From Nitrosomonadales bacterium (GTDB lineage Bacteria; Pseudomonadota; Gammaproteobacteria; Burkholderiales; Gallionellaceae), in contig JADKHS010000030.1 of NCBI GenBank assembly GCA_016721605.1, positions 1 to 18,330 of the forward strand: a stretch of DNA of 18,330 bases, in the 5' to 3' direction. Each line of letters opens with the position of its first letter. Position 1 is the first letter of the stretch. Positions 1 to 9,058 of the stretch are shown here, piece by piece. The position numbers and the translations under genes are program-made. The notes beneath the pieces were generated by a model. That model ran no database searches. It saw only the letters and a list, made by a program, of their open reading frames with translations, and was not told the origin of the DNA.

Positions 1-1187
1 GTATTCCAAGAGAGATAGTTTTTATTGCCGTCACTAACGAGAAATGGGTAATCTGAAGTACCCATAGTAGAGGCAATTTTTTTAGGGGCCGACCAGAGCT
101 TACCTCCATCAACGGAATCGATCAGATAGATGCCCGTAGCTACACCATCAAATTCTTTCCAAACGATAAAGACGCGTTGACCCTGACTCAAAACATGAGG
201 ATGTGAGGCTTGCGCCTGAAAATTTCCAAAACTTAATGGGCGAGAGAAATGCTTGCCTTGATCGGAAGAATAAGAATAGAACAACCCGTGTCGTTCAGCC
301 GATTTACTGAACCAAACGAAATGATAATTCCCGTCATTGGCGATAGATACTGCTGGTCCATGGTGAGGACAGGCATTAACTTCCCAGTTTTCATGGCTTA
401 GGCGAATGGGTTGAGCTTTGCCATTAAGCCGCATCATGGCATGGTCGCGTATGTTTTTTTCGAAAATATGCCGCCACATGATAACCGGAGTGCCATCCTT
501 ATCCATTGCCATCCCCACGCGACAGCATTCACAGGAATGATCAGCGGCTTTGACGTTGGCATGGAAAGTTTTTCCGCCATCGTCAGAAATGGCATAGTAG
601 ACCGCTGCCCCATTGTATTTCCCCCCATTTTTTTTGGCGATTGAAATATCGCGTTTATCCAGCCAGGCAACGTAAATCTGGCCGCGCTCATTTACACCCA
701 TTACATCAAATCTATGGGTTATGGGATCCAAATTATCATTGACCGTAATGGGTGCGGAAAAGCTCTTTCCTCCATCAATCGAACGGCTGAAGCGGATGTT
801 GCCGGCAAAAGGCGTCTCCAGATCCTGTGTATAAGAAATGTAGATATTGCCATTGCTAGCTACCAGAATTTTGGGACGACTTTCACCTACCGCGGCCACT
901 AACTCAGACTCTGGATTAACCGGAACTGGCGTGCTGAAGGTTTTTCCCTGATTGTCAGATTGACTCACCATAACATGGCCGTTTTTCACGGATGCCTGCC
1001 ACAGCTTGCCATTTGCGTCAAACGCCGCAGCGACCGCAAGCGGTTGGCGGGCAAGAGCGGCTTTCCATGTCTTTGTCATATCATGAGGCTGTGCGGAGCC
1101 ATGACCTGAATGGTCTGCTGCCATACATATCCCACTAACCGTCAAACAGGAAATCAACCCGATCTTATGGCAATTGCTAAACAACAC
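1..1187 (-). CDS. Secreted Asp-box (BNR/sialidase-like) beta-propeller protein, 3' end outside the window
   Basis: One open frame of about 395 codons runs off the left edge. It starts with a signal peptide (basic/polar start, hydrophobic ISCLTVSGICMA, then mature ADHSGHG). Five Asp-box repeats mark propeller blades: SDNQGKTF, SIDGGKSF, SDDGGKTF, SSDQGKHF and SVDGGKLW. Between them lie a CECC cluster (about residues 219-222) and a CPHHGP motif (about 273-278), which recur in a family usually labelled 'exo-alpha-sialidase' although no sialidase activity is implied. The Cys and His residues suggest metal binding or disulfides in the periplasm (inference). It lies downstream of a TonB receptor and a DUF2946-like gene on the same strand. 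The start is uncertain. GTG at 1187 is in frame but poorly spaced from the GGAGGAG at 1205-1211, which fits an ATG at 1199-1201 in another frame; one lost base would join the two. Confidence 0.8.
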   Translation of the reverse strand, partial: MLFSNCHKIGLISCLTVSGICMAADHSGHGSAQPHDMTKTWKAALARQPLAVAAAFDANGKLWQASVKNGHVMVSQSDNQGKTFSTPVPVNPESELVAAVGESRPKILVASNGNIYISYTQDLETPFAGNIRFSRSIDGGKSFSAPITVNDNLDPITHRFDVMGVNERGQIYVAWLDKRDISIAKKNGGKYNGAAVYYAISDDGGKTFHANVKAADHSCECCRVGMAMDKDGTPVIMWRHIFEKNIRDHAMMRLNGKAQPIRLSHENWEVNACPHHGPAVSIANDGNYHFVWFSKSAERHGLFYSYSSDQGKHFSRPLSFGNFQAQASHPHVLSQGQRVFIVWKEFDGVATGIYLIDSVDGGKLWSAPKKIASTMGTSDYPFLVSDGNKNYLSWN

Positions 1188-1221
1188 ACATACTCAGGCA
1201 TTGGCTCCTCCAAGGGCTTCC

Positions 1222-1245
1222 TTGTGATTGTATGATTTATCACAA
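1222..1245. promoter_or_regulatory. Inverted repeat upstream of the BNR gene, possible operator
   Basis: TTGTGAT at 1222-1228 and ATCACAA at 1239-1245 form a perfect 7-bp inverted repeat with a 10-nt spacer. It lies about ten bases upstream of the Shine-Dalgarno sequence of the BNR gene, where an operator could sit. The half-sites resemble CRP/FNR-type TGTGA/TCACA, but the spacing is longer than in a standard CRP site, so I name no regulator. Confidence 0.3.
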
Positions 1246-1574
1246 TCTAAGAATCTGGGCAACCGGTACAAGTATTGCTTTAGGGACATGTCCAAAATGA
1301 AAGTTTCATAAATGCTTTCCTAAAATTTTTTAACTATTGGCGGAATACTTACAGCACTACCTGGCTCAGCAATTTACAGTTACCTCGGGCAGCTGCCCAC
1401 TAACTATATTTTCAAGTGTAGCTGGCATGACTTGCACGGGCAGACTGACTAATCGCGGTAGCTAATAAATTCAGGGTAATAAAACCAGCTTGATTATTAT
1501 TTATCCCCATTCCGATTTCCTAAAACAATTTTTTCAAATTGAGTAATTATAGGGGTCAGGCAGAAGTATTAGAA

Positions 1575-1591
1575 TGCGACAAAATGTCGCA
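1575..1591. terminator. Hairpin downstream of the TonB receptor remnant
   Basis: TGCGACA at 1575-1581 pairs perfectly with TGTCGCA at 1585-1591 across a 3-nt A loop. It lies about 60 bases past the receptor's stop on the minus strand. No long T run follows directly, so the terminator role is tentative. The rest of 1202-1651 is AT-rich non-coding sequence with no gene that I can see. Confidence 0.35.
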
Positions 1592-1651
1592 CCCATATTT
1601 CGTGGGGCATCATCAAACGTATGACATCAAATGAATTTTTTTATTAGAACC

Positions 1652-4146
1652 TCAAAAGTTGGCCCGTACACCCATAAGGAATCCGCGGCCTGGCAACGGG
1701 GCGAGTTCTTTCAAGAAGGAGGTATGCATTCTGGCTTCCTGGTTAAAAGCTTATTACCTTGATGTAGGCATCCCAATTGACTGAGGGTGTCTTAAAGCGG
1801 TAGTTCAACGTGGTGTTGGTCAGCGTGTAGCCACGGGTCGATAATTCGTTCGTTGCCACTTGGTCCTGCTTGAATGAATGGGAAACGTCGAGCCTTGCGC
1901 TAAACTTGCCCAGTTGATAATCAAGGCCTGCCCCAAGACGCATGGGCGAAATGCGCGGCAACGGCTCCCCCGTATCACTGTTTTTCGCCCGCACATAGTC
2001 GCCGCGCAGGTTGAGGTCCAGATTTCCTTTTTCTTCATATACCCGGAATTTTCCTTCTGCCTCAAAACCATGAAACTGGGCTTTCACCGCGCGAAATAAA
2101 GCTTCCCGTAGCTCTTCCTGTTCTTGGCCGCTGTTAATCAACGCAATGTAGTTTTGGAAGCGGGTGTAAAACCCGCTGATACTTTGCTGAATTCGGGCCC
2201 GAACGCCAGCGCAGCCGCACATCAGCGCCGTCCGACTTCTCCTTCGCAAGCGTCGTGTCACCCACCTCGAACTGCCCCGTTGCGACATGCCTGCCATTCG
2301 CGAATAGTTCGGCGTATGTCGGCACACGCTCAGTGTGCGAAAAAGTTTGCAGCCAGGCTAATGTTCTGATTGAACGTGTAGAGCGTGCCTAAAGCGCCAC
2401 TATTGGCCGAAAACTTGCGTTCCTGGGGCGCGCCAAAGCGCGTTGTTGTGGGCTGTCTCCGGCTGATCCCACGGTGGTGTGTTCGTTACGTCCCCCTGCG
2501 GTAAGCTTGATGTCACCGAATACGGCTTCTTCATAAAGGAAAAGCGCTTTGGCGTTGGTTTTAACTTTCGGCAGAAAGGCTTCTTCGCCAAGCGCCGCAA
2601 AATCAGTATTTGAAAGCTGCACGCCAAAGGCACCGGAGAACGGACCAAATTTGGCGTGGGTGGCGTCTATCCGTGTTTCATATCCTTTGTTTTTGAATGT
2701 GGTTGCAACTTCGCCGTTCTCCAGCTCATTGTGCAGATAATCAGTATGGTTATACTTTGAATTTTACATCTTGTATGATTGTGCCCAGTTCGCGCATCTC
2801 TCCCGCCACACCCTAACCGTTTCTGTTCATGTCGCACGCACGTCCGGTTCCACCACGGTGCCGTAGTTTGATTGCATATCATTGTATGAAAGGCCGAGAT
2901 ATCCCTTGTCGAATGTGAGGGAGGCACCCAATGCGGCGCTGTCACTCTTCGATGAGCTGTTGATCAGGCGTCCCTGGATTTGTTCGACTGTGGATCATCC
3001 AGGGCGCGTTGCCGGTTGACCGCGCAAAACCGGGAATACGGAGATCGTCAGTTCGGCGTGAAGCGATATCAGCGTGGAGCGCGACCACGCCATTGCCGGC
3101 TTCCACAACGGCTGCACCGCTGCGCTCGTTGGCGGCACCGCCAATCCGGGGTTCAACGCGGCCTGTGATGCCTTGAATTGATGATTGGGAATACGGTTGT
3201 CGAGCGAGTTTACTACGCCTCCGACTGCGGCACCGCCATACATCAGGCTGCGGGACCACGCACCACTTCAATCCGATCTACTACCAATGGGTCTACGGTT
3301 GCTAGCATGGTCGGGACTCAAGGCCGAAACATCGAGCATGCCGACACCATTCTGCATAATTCGTACACGGTCACCGTCAAGACCCCGGATTACGGGACGG
3401 CTCGAATTCGGGCCAAAGTAGGTGGAGCTTACGCCGGGAAGCTTGGAAAGCGTTTCACCTAACGTGCTTTCTTGCCGAAACGATAATTCTTTTCCACTGA
3501 GTACCGAAACCGGCGATACAAGGTCAAACAGGGCGCTTCCCAGCGGGTTGGCGGTAACCACAATCTGCGGCAATAAAACTGCTTCGGTTGCTGATTGGTC
3601 AGTAACCACAACCTGCGGCGGCAGAATAACGGGAGGAGTGGCAGGGGCGGCTACAACGACCGGCGGAACGGCAGGATTGGTTGCGGCAAAGTTAGGGGTT
3701 GGTATTGCAATCGTTTCAGGGTGCCTTCTTTCCCTGGCTTGTTTAATTCTTCTTGCTCCAGGCTCAGCCGCCTAGCTTGGAGTTGCTTGCCTTTGGCGTT
3801 GAGTTGCGCGGCACCTAACTGCACTTTGACATGTTTGTCCACGCCTTTGCCCATTCGGATTTCCTGCTCGAATACACGGGCACTATAAACATCCACTTTC
3901 TTTTGAATTTTTAGCTTTAATTTACCAGCGGGAACGGTTAAATTTAATGGACATTTCCCTTAAGTTTGTCGTTGATAAATACTTGGCACCCATATCCCTA
4001 TCTTCGCAAGTAATACTGAGCGTGGAACTGGCAGCGTGTGCCCTAGGGGCTATCGCGAAGGTCAGAAATAGCAGGGACATTAAATAAACTGCATGAGTGG
4101 ATAGCTGCGCGCACTGCGCCGCGCCACGTGTGACGTGCTTAAACAT
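1652..4146 (-). pseudogene. TonB-dependent outer-membrane receptor (ZnuD-like metal receptor), multiply frameshifted
   Basis: Summed over frames, the region encodes a receptor of about 800 residues. A signal peptide (ends AIAPRAHA) starts at 4146. A charged, Gln-rich extension (about 3900-3725) and a Pro/Val/Ala stretch follow, then TonB-box-like LLPQIVVTANP. The plug domain has RGLDGDRVRIMQNG and SALSPDHA, continuing in another frame as DPLVVDRIEVVRGPA and then LMYGGAAVGGVVN. Barrel segments follow, including GYLGLSYNDMQSNYG, KFGPFSGAFGVQLS and PTYAELFANGRH. The true C-terminus is GFLMGVRANF at 1652, typical in ending on Phe. At least nine frame changes occur, several fixable by one base in a homopolymer. 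However, an in-frame stop near 2850 (after DMNRNG, before GVAGEM) looks like a substitution. In this family such receptors import zinc or other metals; the substrate here is inferred. Confidence 0.82.
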
Positions 4147-4205
4147 AGCAATTCTCCAAAAATAAATGATATGACCTTGCGTTACACGGGGTGGTCTTAT
4201 GTAAT

Positions 4206-4547
4206 TTATTGGAAAATACTTGGCGGGCCGCGCGCAATGGCGATAAGGGGTTGTTGGAACGGAATGGAAATGGTGTCAAACCGTACCGTTTCGCTCGGGA
4301 TGGCAATAACTGCGAAGGAATGGGAAGCGCTGCCAAGTACGCCACCCAGTTGTGCGTATGCCGCACAAGACCCACATGTCGCTGAATGTGGTGCATGCTT
4401 GTCGTGCTGCTGATCTTGTTTCGCAAGAGCGTGGTGCAGCGCGTGTGCCGCTCCGCTTTGCTGGGCAAAAAGCAGCAATAGGGTAAGCAGCAGCGGGAAA
4501 AGGCACGGAAAATTGCATGATGCGGCCAACCTTAACAAAGATTGCAT
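4206..4547 (-). CDS. Small DUF2946-like secreted/periplasmic protein with Cys-x-x-Cys
   Basis: About 113 residues. It opens with a long hydrophobic N-terminal segment (LFPLLLTLLLLFAQQSG) that can act as a signal peptide or anchor. A His-rich stretch follows (HALHHALAKQDQQHDKHAPH), then TCGSCAAYAQLGG, and the tail ends in ARGPPSIFQ. The order hydrophobic start, His cluster, C-x-x-C and a C-terminal 'R-G/A-P-P' is what I associate with DUF2946-type proteins found beside TonB-dependent metal receptors. That fits the receptor whose start lies 60 bases downstream on the same strand. A metal-handling or sensing role is inferred. I chose ATG at 4547; an in-frame TTG at 4589 would add 14 residues, and neither has a strong Shine-Dalgarno sequence. 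Confidence 0.68.
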   Translation of the reverse strand: MQSLLRLAASCNFPCLFPLLLTLLLLFAQQSGAAHALHHALAKQDQQHDKHAPHSATCGSCAAYAQLGGVLGSASHSFAVIAIPSETVRFDTISIPFQQPLIAIARGPPSIFQ

Positions 4548-4589
4548 GATGGTGCAAGGGGTGCGGGTGATCTTTGTAATTTTATTCAA

Positions 4590-4912
4590 TGATGTAGCCT
4601 GTATCCCCTATGTCAGGCCAGGGCTTTCACACAGCGACAACTTTTGCTGGTAGCGCACAGACAATAAATCCTAAAGTAAGTATCTCCCGGTAAAGCCAGG
4701 GGCTTTAATGTGCGAGCCGCTTAAAGCGGCTTAACGGGTCGCTCCCTGCTATTGTGGCCACTTTTCGGTGGCCGGTCAGCGCCATAGATGCATCCTATTC
4801 GGCGCTTATCTTGTTCCTCTTGGTGGCCGAATGTACTCGCGGATCGATTCCTTATCTCAGCCTACCGTTAACACACAACATACTTATTTGAACTTGATCC
4901 ATTAATTCCCCC
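4590..4912. other. Hairpin-rich intergenic spacer
   Basis: No gene is visible between the end of cheA and the DUF2946-like gene. Within 4691-4806 there are four consecutive stem-loops: TAAAGCC/GGCTTTA at 4691-4707, AGCCGCT/AGCGGCT at 4715-4731, GGCCAC/GTGGCC at 4756-4773, and AGCGCC/GGCGCT at 4778-4806. They could terminate cheA transcription, form a leader of the downstream metal operon, or be an old mobile-element end. I found no recognisable riboswitch core. Confidence 0.5.
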
Positions 4913-6787
4913 TCATCTGGATAGTTCACCAAACAATTCTTTGATGTCCAGAATCAATATAATTTCACCCCGCTAGACATCGTCACACCTGCGACACCCT
5001 TAGGCCGGAAAGTATCCAATGACTTGATCACTACATCATCATGTCCGCAAAGCCATCTGCCGAGAGGATGAAACTATTTTTATCGATCTGCATCAGCACA
5101 CCTACTTCAGGTTTTTCAGTCTGTCCCAACCAATCAAACCAGCCAATGAAAGTACCGGCAAAACCTCACTGCGCACCACCATGGTAGCTTTGCCAGCTAT
5201 TTGTTGCAGATCATTTGGCGGCACTGACAAAATCTCCCGAACCAGTGACAACGGAACTGCAAATGACTGATTGCAAAGACGAAGTAACAAAACTGGCAGA
5301 ATCGCTAATGTAAGCGGTAAGGAAATAGTGAACTCACTGCCTTTCCCCGGCACAGATGTAATACCGATGGTGCCACTCAATTTCTCAATATTGGTTTTCA
5401 CCACATCCATGCCGACTCCACGGCCGGAGACACTGGAAATTTCTTCTTTAGTTGAAAATCCTGGGAGCAAAATCAAACTCAAGCTCTGTTCATCATCCAG
5501 ACTACTCGCGGATTCCGCGCTGATTATTCCCTTCTCGATTGCCTTGTTGCGGATCACCTCGGGACGCATACCTTTGCCATCATCAGTTATTCTTATGATG
5601 ATGTGATCCCCTTCCTGTTGAGCACTTAAATGCACTAAGCTTTTCGCTGCTTTACCCACCGCCGCGCGCTGTTCCGAACTTTCCACGCCGTGATCCACTG
5701 CATTACGAATCAAGTGCACCAATGGATCGTTAAGATCCTCAATCATGGTTTTATCAATCTCGGTCTCTTCACCGGACAACACCAACTCAACATCTTTACC
5801 AAGTTGACGCGCCAAATCGCGTGCCAACCTGGGATATTTATTGAAGAGACGACCAATAGGTTGCATACGCGTCTTCATCACTGCATTTTGCAAATTCACT
5901 ACTAGCATATCAAGCTGACTGACTGACTCATCCAATGCAAGCAATATGGCCGCGTCAGATCGCCCCTGCAAAATGTCGGTACGTAGGTGAGTCAAACGAT
6001 TTTTTGTCAATCCAATTTCGCCGGAAAGATTGAGCACTTGATCCAGCCGGTCAGTATCAACACGGATAGTATTGTCCTTGCCGACCTCATTTTCACGGCG
6101 CCCGGCAGCTGGAGCTTTATTGCCTGGTATATCGTTACCGCGTCGACCAAACGAACGAAGCTCTGGAGATGACGCTTCTGCGCCGCCTGTGGACGGTAAT
6201 GGTGTTTGTATTGCGGCTGGCGAAGAAGTTAACTCAGGTACACCGGATTCCACCTGAACTTGAACAGGAGAAGTGGCCGTTAATGCCTGGTATAAAACAG
6301 GCCAGTCCGGACTAGACACTGATGACGATGGAGAACTATCAGCCGCAGGTTCAAGCATCACCGCCTGCGGCGCAACAGCCGAAACACCAACAGCTTCTCC
6401 ATTCAAAGCAGCTTGTAGTGCTGCAATCAGATGGGGAGGCGCGGCTTCTGGCTGCTTATATTGTGCTAGTGAATCAAACATCAGCCTAACCTCTCCCGTG
6501 GCTGCAAAAATTGCGTCCATGAGATCCGCATTCAAAACCAATTCGCCGTTACGTAGATTGTCAAACAGGTTTTCCGTGAGATGGCATAACGTAACCAACT
6601 CCGTTGCATTGAGAAATCCAGCACCACCCTTAATGGTATGAAAGCCACGAAAGATAATATTAAGCAGATCGCGATCATGCGGCTGCTTTTCCAAATCTAT
6701 CAATTTACTGTCGACGTCAGACAACAAATCTGAGCCTTCAGTCAGAAAATCTTGCATTAACTCTTCCATACCTGCAAAGTCGTTCAT
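4913..6787 (-). CDS. cheA: Chemotaxis histidine kinase CheA (C-terminal frame broken twice)
   Basis: CheA autophosphorylates under receptor control and passes phosphate to CheY. The HPt domain (residues 1-105) has the phospho-His at residue 50 in HTIKGGAGF. Residues about 110-235 are a Ser/Pro/Ala-rich linker with no clear CheY-binding P2 domain. The dimerisation domain follows (about 238-310), then the ATPase with N box (HLIRNAVDHG, about 358-367), G1 (DDGKGM, 402-407) and G2 (SGRGVGMDVV, 454-463). The CheW-like P5 starts near 497. The uninterrupted frame stops after 561 residues at 5102. The rest of P5 (VGVLMQIDKNSF, then GEIILILDIKELFGE) lies just beyond in shifted frames and ends at 4913. 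Each break is fixed by one base in a short homopolymer (about 5124 and 4968-4971). The start lies 1 nt after the cheZ stop. Confidence 0.93.
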
Positions 6788-6788
6788 T

Positions 6789-7560
6789 TTAGAACCCCAT
6801 GCTTTCTAGCAAGTCATCTACTTGATCCTGATTAGATACTATATCAGTACGCCCTAATGGGTTTATCACGGTCCATTCAGCAGCCCGGCATGGGCATCCT
6901 GGTTAGCTATAGGTGGAGAGCTCTCAACCAGCAACTCGCCATGTTGCTCTTCCATTTGTTGTGTCACATCCACAATTTTTTTAATGACATGTCCAGTCAA
7001 ATCCTGAAAATCTTGTGCCATCATGATTTCCGTCAAACAGGCATTGGTAGCTTTTGCTTGCTTGGGCAGCTCAGTCAGAAAAAGTAGGTTTGCGCTACCA
7101 AGCCCTTGAACTGTTCAATATCAAGTTGCTTGTCAAAGACCCTCTGCCATTCTTGCGCCAGCAGCTGAGAATCAGCCTCAATTTTTGTCATAATAGGCTG
7201 CGCAGCCTCAGTGGCATTCAGCACCCGTTCAGCCGCTTTTTGAGTCATGGTAACGACATAACCTAGGCGGTCACGGGCGTCAGGAATAAAATTTGCAACC
7301 TTTTCAAGATCCTTGTCATAACCAAGTTCATGCAGGGTGTCATGGAACTTACGCGTCATTTGTCCTAGTTTGTTTACTACATTGTCCGATGGCGTACCCG
7401 CATCAGCACTTTGGTTCAACCCCTTAGTATCCGAAGGCGGTGCAATATTGGCAGCCACTCCTTCACGGCCATCACTTGCCGAAGCAATGCTATCAAACAA
7501 CGCTCCCAAATCATCTGAATCTTGTCCTGCAACTGCTTTCTTAGTCATGGCATCACTCAC
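6789..7560 (-). CDS. cheZ: CheY-P phosphatase CheZ (frame broken twice)
   Basis: CheZ dephosphorylates CheY-P and resets the flagellar signal. The first 161 codons run from 7560 to 7075 in one frame. Just past an A5 run at 7079-7083 the sequence continues in another frame with the phosphatase motif AQDFQDLTGHVIKK, which holds the Asp and Gln equivalent to E. coli D143 and Q147. A second break at the GG near 6870 leads to the CheY-binding tail QDQVDDLLESMGF and a stop at 6789. Restoring one base at each site gives about 257 residues, slightly longer than the E. coli protein. The GTG start at 7560 overlaps the cheY stop (GTGA), suggesting coupling; an ATG four codons later is an alternative. 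cheA begins directly after the stop. Confidence 0.92.
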
Positions 7561-7946
7561 TTTTGCATAGTCAGGAAAATTTTCTTCAGTTTTTCATCTA
7601 GTGTGGCAGCAGTAAACGGCTTAACGACATATCCGCTGGCACCAGCCTGTGCCGCCTCGATAATGTTTTCGCGCTTAGCCTCAGCAGTCACCATCAATAC
7701 TGGCAAGTGCTTCAGTGTTGCGTCAGCACGAATTGCTCTAAGCAAATCAATGCCAGTCATATTGGGCATATTCCAATCAGAAACTACAAAATTAAAACTC
7801 TCACTACGTAATTTTTTTAACGCATCGACACCATCTTCTGCCTCTTGCACATTGACGAAACCAAGCTCCTTGAGTAAATTACGCACGATACGCCGCATTG
7901 TGGAAAAATCATCCACCACCAAAAATTTCATGTTTGCATCTACCAC
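7557..7946 (-). CDS. cheY: Chemotaxis response regulator CheY
   Basis: A single-domain receiver of 129 residues that, when phosphorylated, binds the flagellar motor switch. All receiver landmarks are present: the acidic pair in FLVVDDFSTMRRI, the phosphoacceptor Asp in VVSDWNMPNMTG, the Thr in VMVTAEA and the Lys in VVKPFT. The sequence is close to the enterobacterial CheY type, in keeping with the neighbouring cheZ. I chose GTG at 7946 because GGAGG at 7953-7957 lies six bases upstream. A longer frame up to 8009 exists but lacks a ribosome site, and residue 6 is an in-frame ATG. The stop overlaps the start of cheZ. The 132-bp gap to the upstream cheV leaves room for a promoter, though I recognise none. 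Confidence 0.96.
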   Translation of the reverse strand: MVDANMKFLVVDDFSTMRRIVRNLLKELGFVNVQEAEDGVDALKKLRSESFNFVVSDWNMPNMTGIDLLRAIRADATLKHLPVLMVTAEAKRENIIEAAQAGASGYVVKPFTAATLDEKLKKIFLTMQK

Positions 7947-8078
7947 GATATACCTCCAGTTGCTTTTAGTTCTAAGGGAAACGGTGGACAGGTAGGAATG
8001 TAAAACCATTCGCTGTGTTACGTCTTTTTTTATCTTTTACTTTTATTCCTTAAATCCCGTTAACAATATTCATATATA

Positions 8079-9056
8079 TCAGGTCAGCAAAGGCCGCAAT
8101 GTATTGCTCAATATCGCCACATCAAATTTGGGTACGTAATAATCCACGCCAACCCGCTTTCCCATATCACGGTTGGCATCAGACGACAACGACGAATGCA
8201 TCACCACCGGAATACCATCAAAACGCTTGTCCGCCTTGATATGCTGAGTCAGCACGTAGCCATCCATTACTGGCATTTCTGCATCTACGAGCACCACTTG
8301 AATCTGGTCATGCAAACTCATACCACTGCTCTGCGCTGCATCCGCCAGCCCCTTCAAGCGCTCCCATCCTTCCAATCCATTATTCGCCTGCAAATTTTTA
8401 ACACCCATCTTATCCAGTACTTCGGTTATTTTCTTACGCGCTACCGCTGAATCATCTACGAAAAAGATACATAATTCATGGCCATTTTCAATCTTATCCA
8501 CACTGCCCACCACATCCTCACCGAATGCGCAGGAAAGAATCTGTTCGACATCCAATATCGAAACAAGCTTGCCATCTGGCAACTCGGTAATCGCAGTAAT
8601 CATGTCCTTATTGCCTGAAAACATATCCTCTGCAGGGCGAACCTTATCCCAGTCAACGCGGATAATTCGATCCACATCATGCACTAGAAAACCGAGGATA
8701 TGACGGCTATATTCGGCCACCATCATAGTGCTTTGGTTACTCAACGTTGTCCCATCAAACCCCATAAATTTAGCCAAGGTCAATACGGGAAGAATGTGCC
8801 CACGTAGTGACACAATACCGTCTACACCGGTCGGCATATTCGGTGTCTTGGTAATCGCCATCGCACGGCACACCTCCTTGACCTTGAATACATTAATGCC
8901 AAAAGTTTCTGGAGTGCCCAACGAAAATAACAGGATCTCCATCTTATTAGAACCGGCCAGACTGGTTCTAGCATCCACGGTGTCAAACAAACCACCTGTG
9001 CTCTGCGACAGTAGCGTGTTGTCTACTAACTGAGATTGATATTCGGCAATCGACAT
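8079..9056 (-). CDS. cheV: Chemotaxis adaptor CheV (CheW-receiver fusion), copy 1
   Basis: 325 residues, intact. The N-terminal CheW-like domain (about 35-180) couples receptors to CheA; typical segments are FGINVFKVKEV, GIVSLRGHILPVL and GFLVHDVDRIIRVDW. The C-terminal receiver (about 195-325) has the acidic pair D201-D202, phosphoacceptor D258 in VLVDAEMPVMDG, Ser in MHSSLSS near 288 and K310 in YVPKF, so phosphorylation is expected to tune adaptor activity. Its ATG follows the stop of a second cheV by 2 nt (TGATCATG), with GGA as a modest ribosome site inside the upstream gene, so the two copies are probably translationally coupled. No separate cheW is seen in the window; CheV may serve as the adaptor (inference). 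Confidence 0.94.
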   Translation of the reverse strand: MSIAEYQSQLVDNTLLSQSTGGLFDTVDARTSLAGSNKMEILLFSLGTPETFGINVFKVKEVCRAMAITKTPNMPTGVDGIVSLRGHILPVLTLAKFMGFDGTTLSNQSTMMVAEYSRHILGFLVHDVDRIIRVDWDKVRPAEDMFSGNKDMITAITELPDGKLVSILDVEQILSCAFGEDVVGSVDKIENGHELCIFFVDDSAVARKKITEVLDKMGVKNLQANNGLEGWERLKGLADAAQSSGMSLHDQIQVVLVDAEMPVMDGYVLTQHIKADKRFDGIPVVMHSSLSSDANRDMGKRVGVDYYVPKFDVAILSNTLRPLLT

Positions 9057-9058
9057 GA

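Noticed and set aside
3178..3888. Several plus-strand frames of 80-117 codons across the receptor region
   Set aside because: The opposite strand carries recognisable TonB-receptor plug sequence in all these places, so they are shadows.
4590..4912. Cobalamin riboswitch upstream of the TonB receptor operon
   Set aside because: Such receptors often carry one, so I looked on the minus strand, but the conserved core elements are not there.
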